NCBI GenBank assembly: GCA_022567775.1
Contig: JADFGH010000132.1
Coordinates: forward strand, 1 to 6,478
From: Pseudomonadota bacterium
GTDB taxonomy: Bacteria; Pseudomonadota; Gammaproteobacteria; Steroidobacterales; Woeseiaceae
Length of the DNA: 6,478 nucleotides
Direction: 5' to 3'
Shown here: positions 6,468 to 6,478 of the stretch, piece after piece
Numbering within the stretch: position 1 is the stretch's first letter
How the letters are laid out: the number at the start of each line of letters is the position of its first letter
Notes under the pieces: generated by a model
The model's input: only the letters and a program-made list of their open reading frames with translations
Database searches by the model: none
What the model was told of the DNA's origin: nothing
Position numbers and translations under genes: made by a program

Positions 6468-6478
6468 AAATTGCAGGG

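Noticed and set aside
1..6478. CRISPR arrays, tRNA or rRNA genes, and known riboswitches.
   Set aside because: No regularly spaced direct repeats, cloverleaf sequence, rRNA-like segment or recognisable riboswitch core was seen on either strand.

Overview
The window looks like chromosomal DNA of a gammaproteobacterium with moderately high GC. The divergent arrangement of a TyrZ-type tyrosyl-tRNA synthetase and a membrane-anchored M23 peptidase followed by anmK is, from memory, the arrangement found in Pseudomonas and many other Gammaproteobacteria. The presence of AnmK implies a diderm cell that recycles anhydro-muropeptides. I cannot place the organism more precisely. Nearly all of the window is ordinary, intact core-gene sequence.

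Layout: (1) 21-1220, minus strand: tyrS, complete. (2) 1221-1441: a divergent control region. It holds a good sigma70-type promoter for the rightward genes (TTGACC, 17 bp, TAGAGT) and two weaker extended -10 candidates for tyrS. (3) 1442-2860, plus strand: a MepM-like M23 peptidoglycan endopeptidase starting at a TTG codon. (4) 2866-4035: anmK, five bases downstream and probably in the same transcript. (5) 3991-4262: a roughly 272-bp MITE-like element with 31/32-bp terminal inverted repeats and a nested internal stem. Its left end encodes the last 14 residues and the stop codon of AnmK. (6) 4263-4336: a short promoter region. (7) 4337-6409: ppk1, complete, with a GTG start. (8) 6410-6478: downstream sequence with a short hairpin and a possible promoter for a gene outside the window.

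Functionally, the M23 enzyme would cut peptidoglycan cross-links to allow wall growth. AnmK would phosphorylate the anhydro-MurNAc released by wall turnover so that it can be reused. The pair therefore forms a small cell-wall remodelling and recycling operon. TyrS (aminoacylation) and Ppk1 (polyphosphate synthesis) are separate housekeeping functions with their own probable promoters.

The most unusual item is the inverted-repeat element between anmK and ppk1. It has no transposase, is strongly self-complementary, offers two competing pairings for the same 7-base segment, and has been captured as the C-terminus of AnmK. I see no sign of a new multi-gene system.
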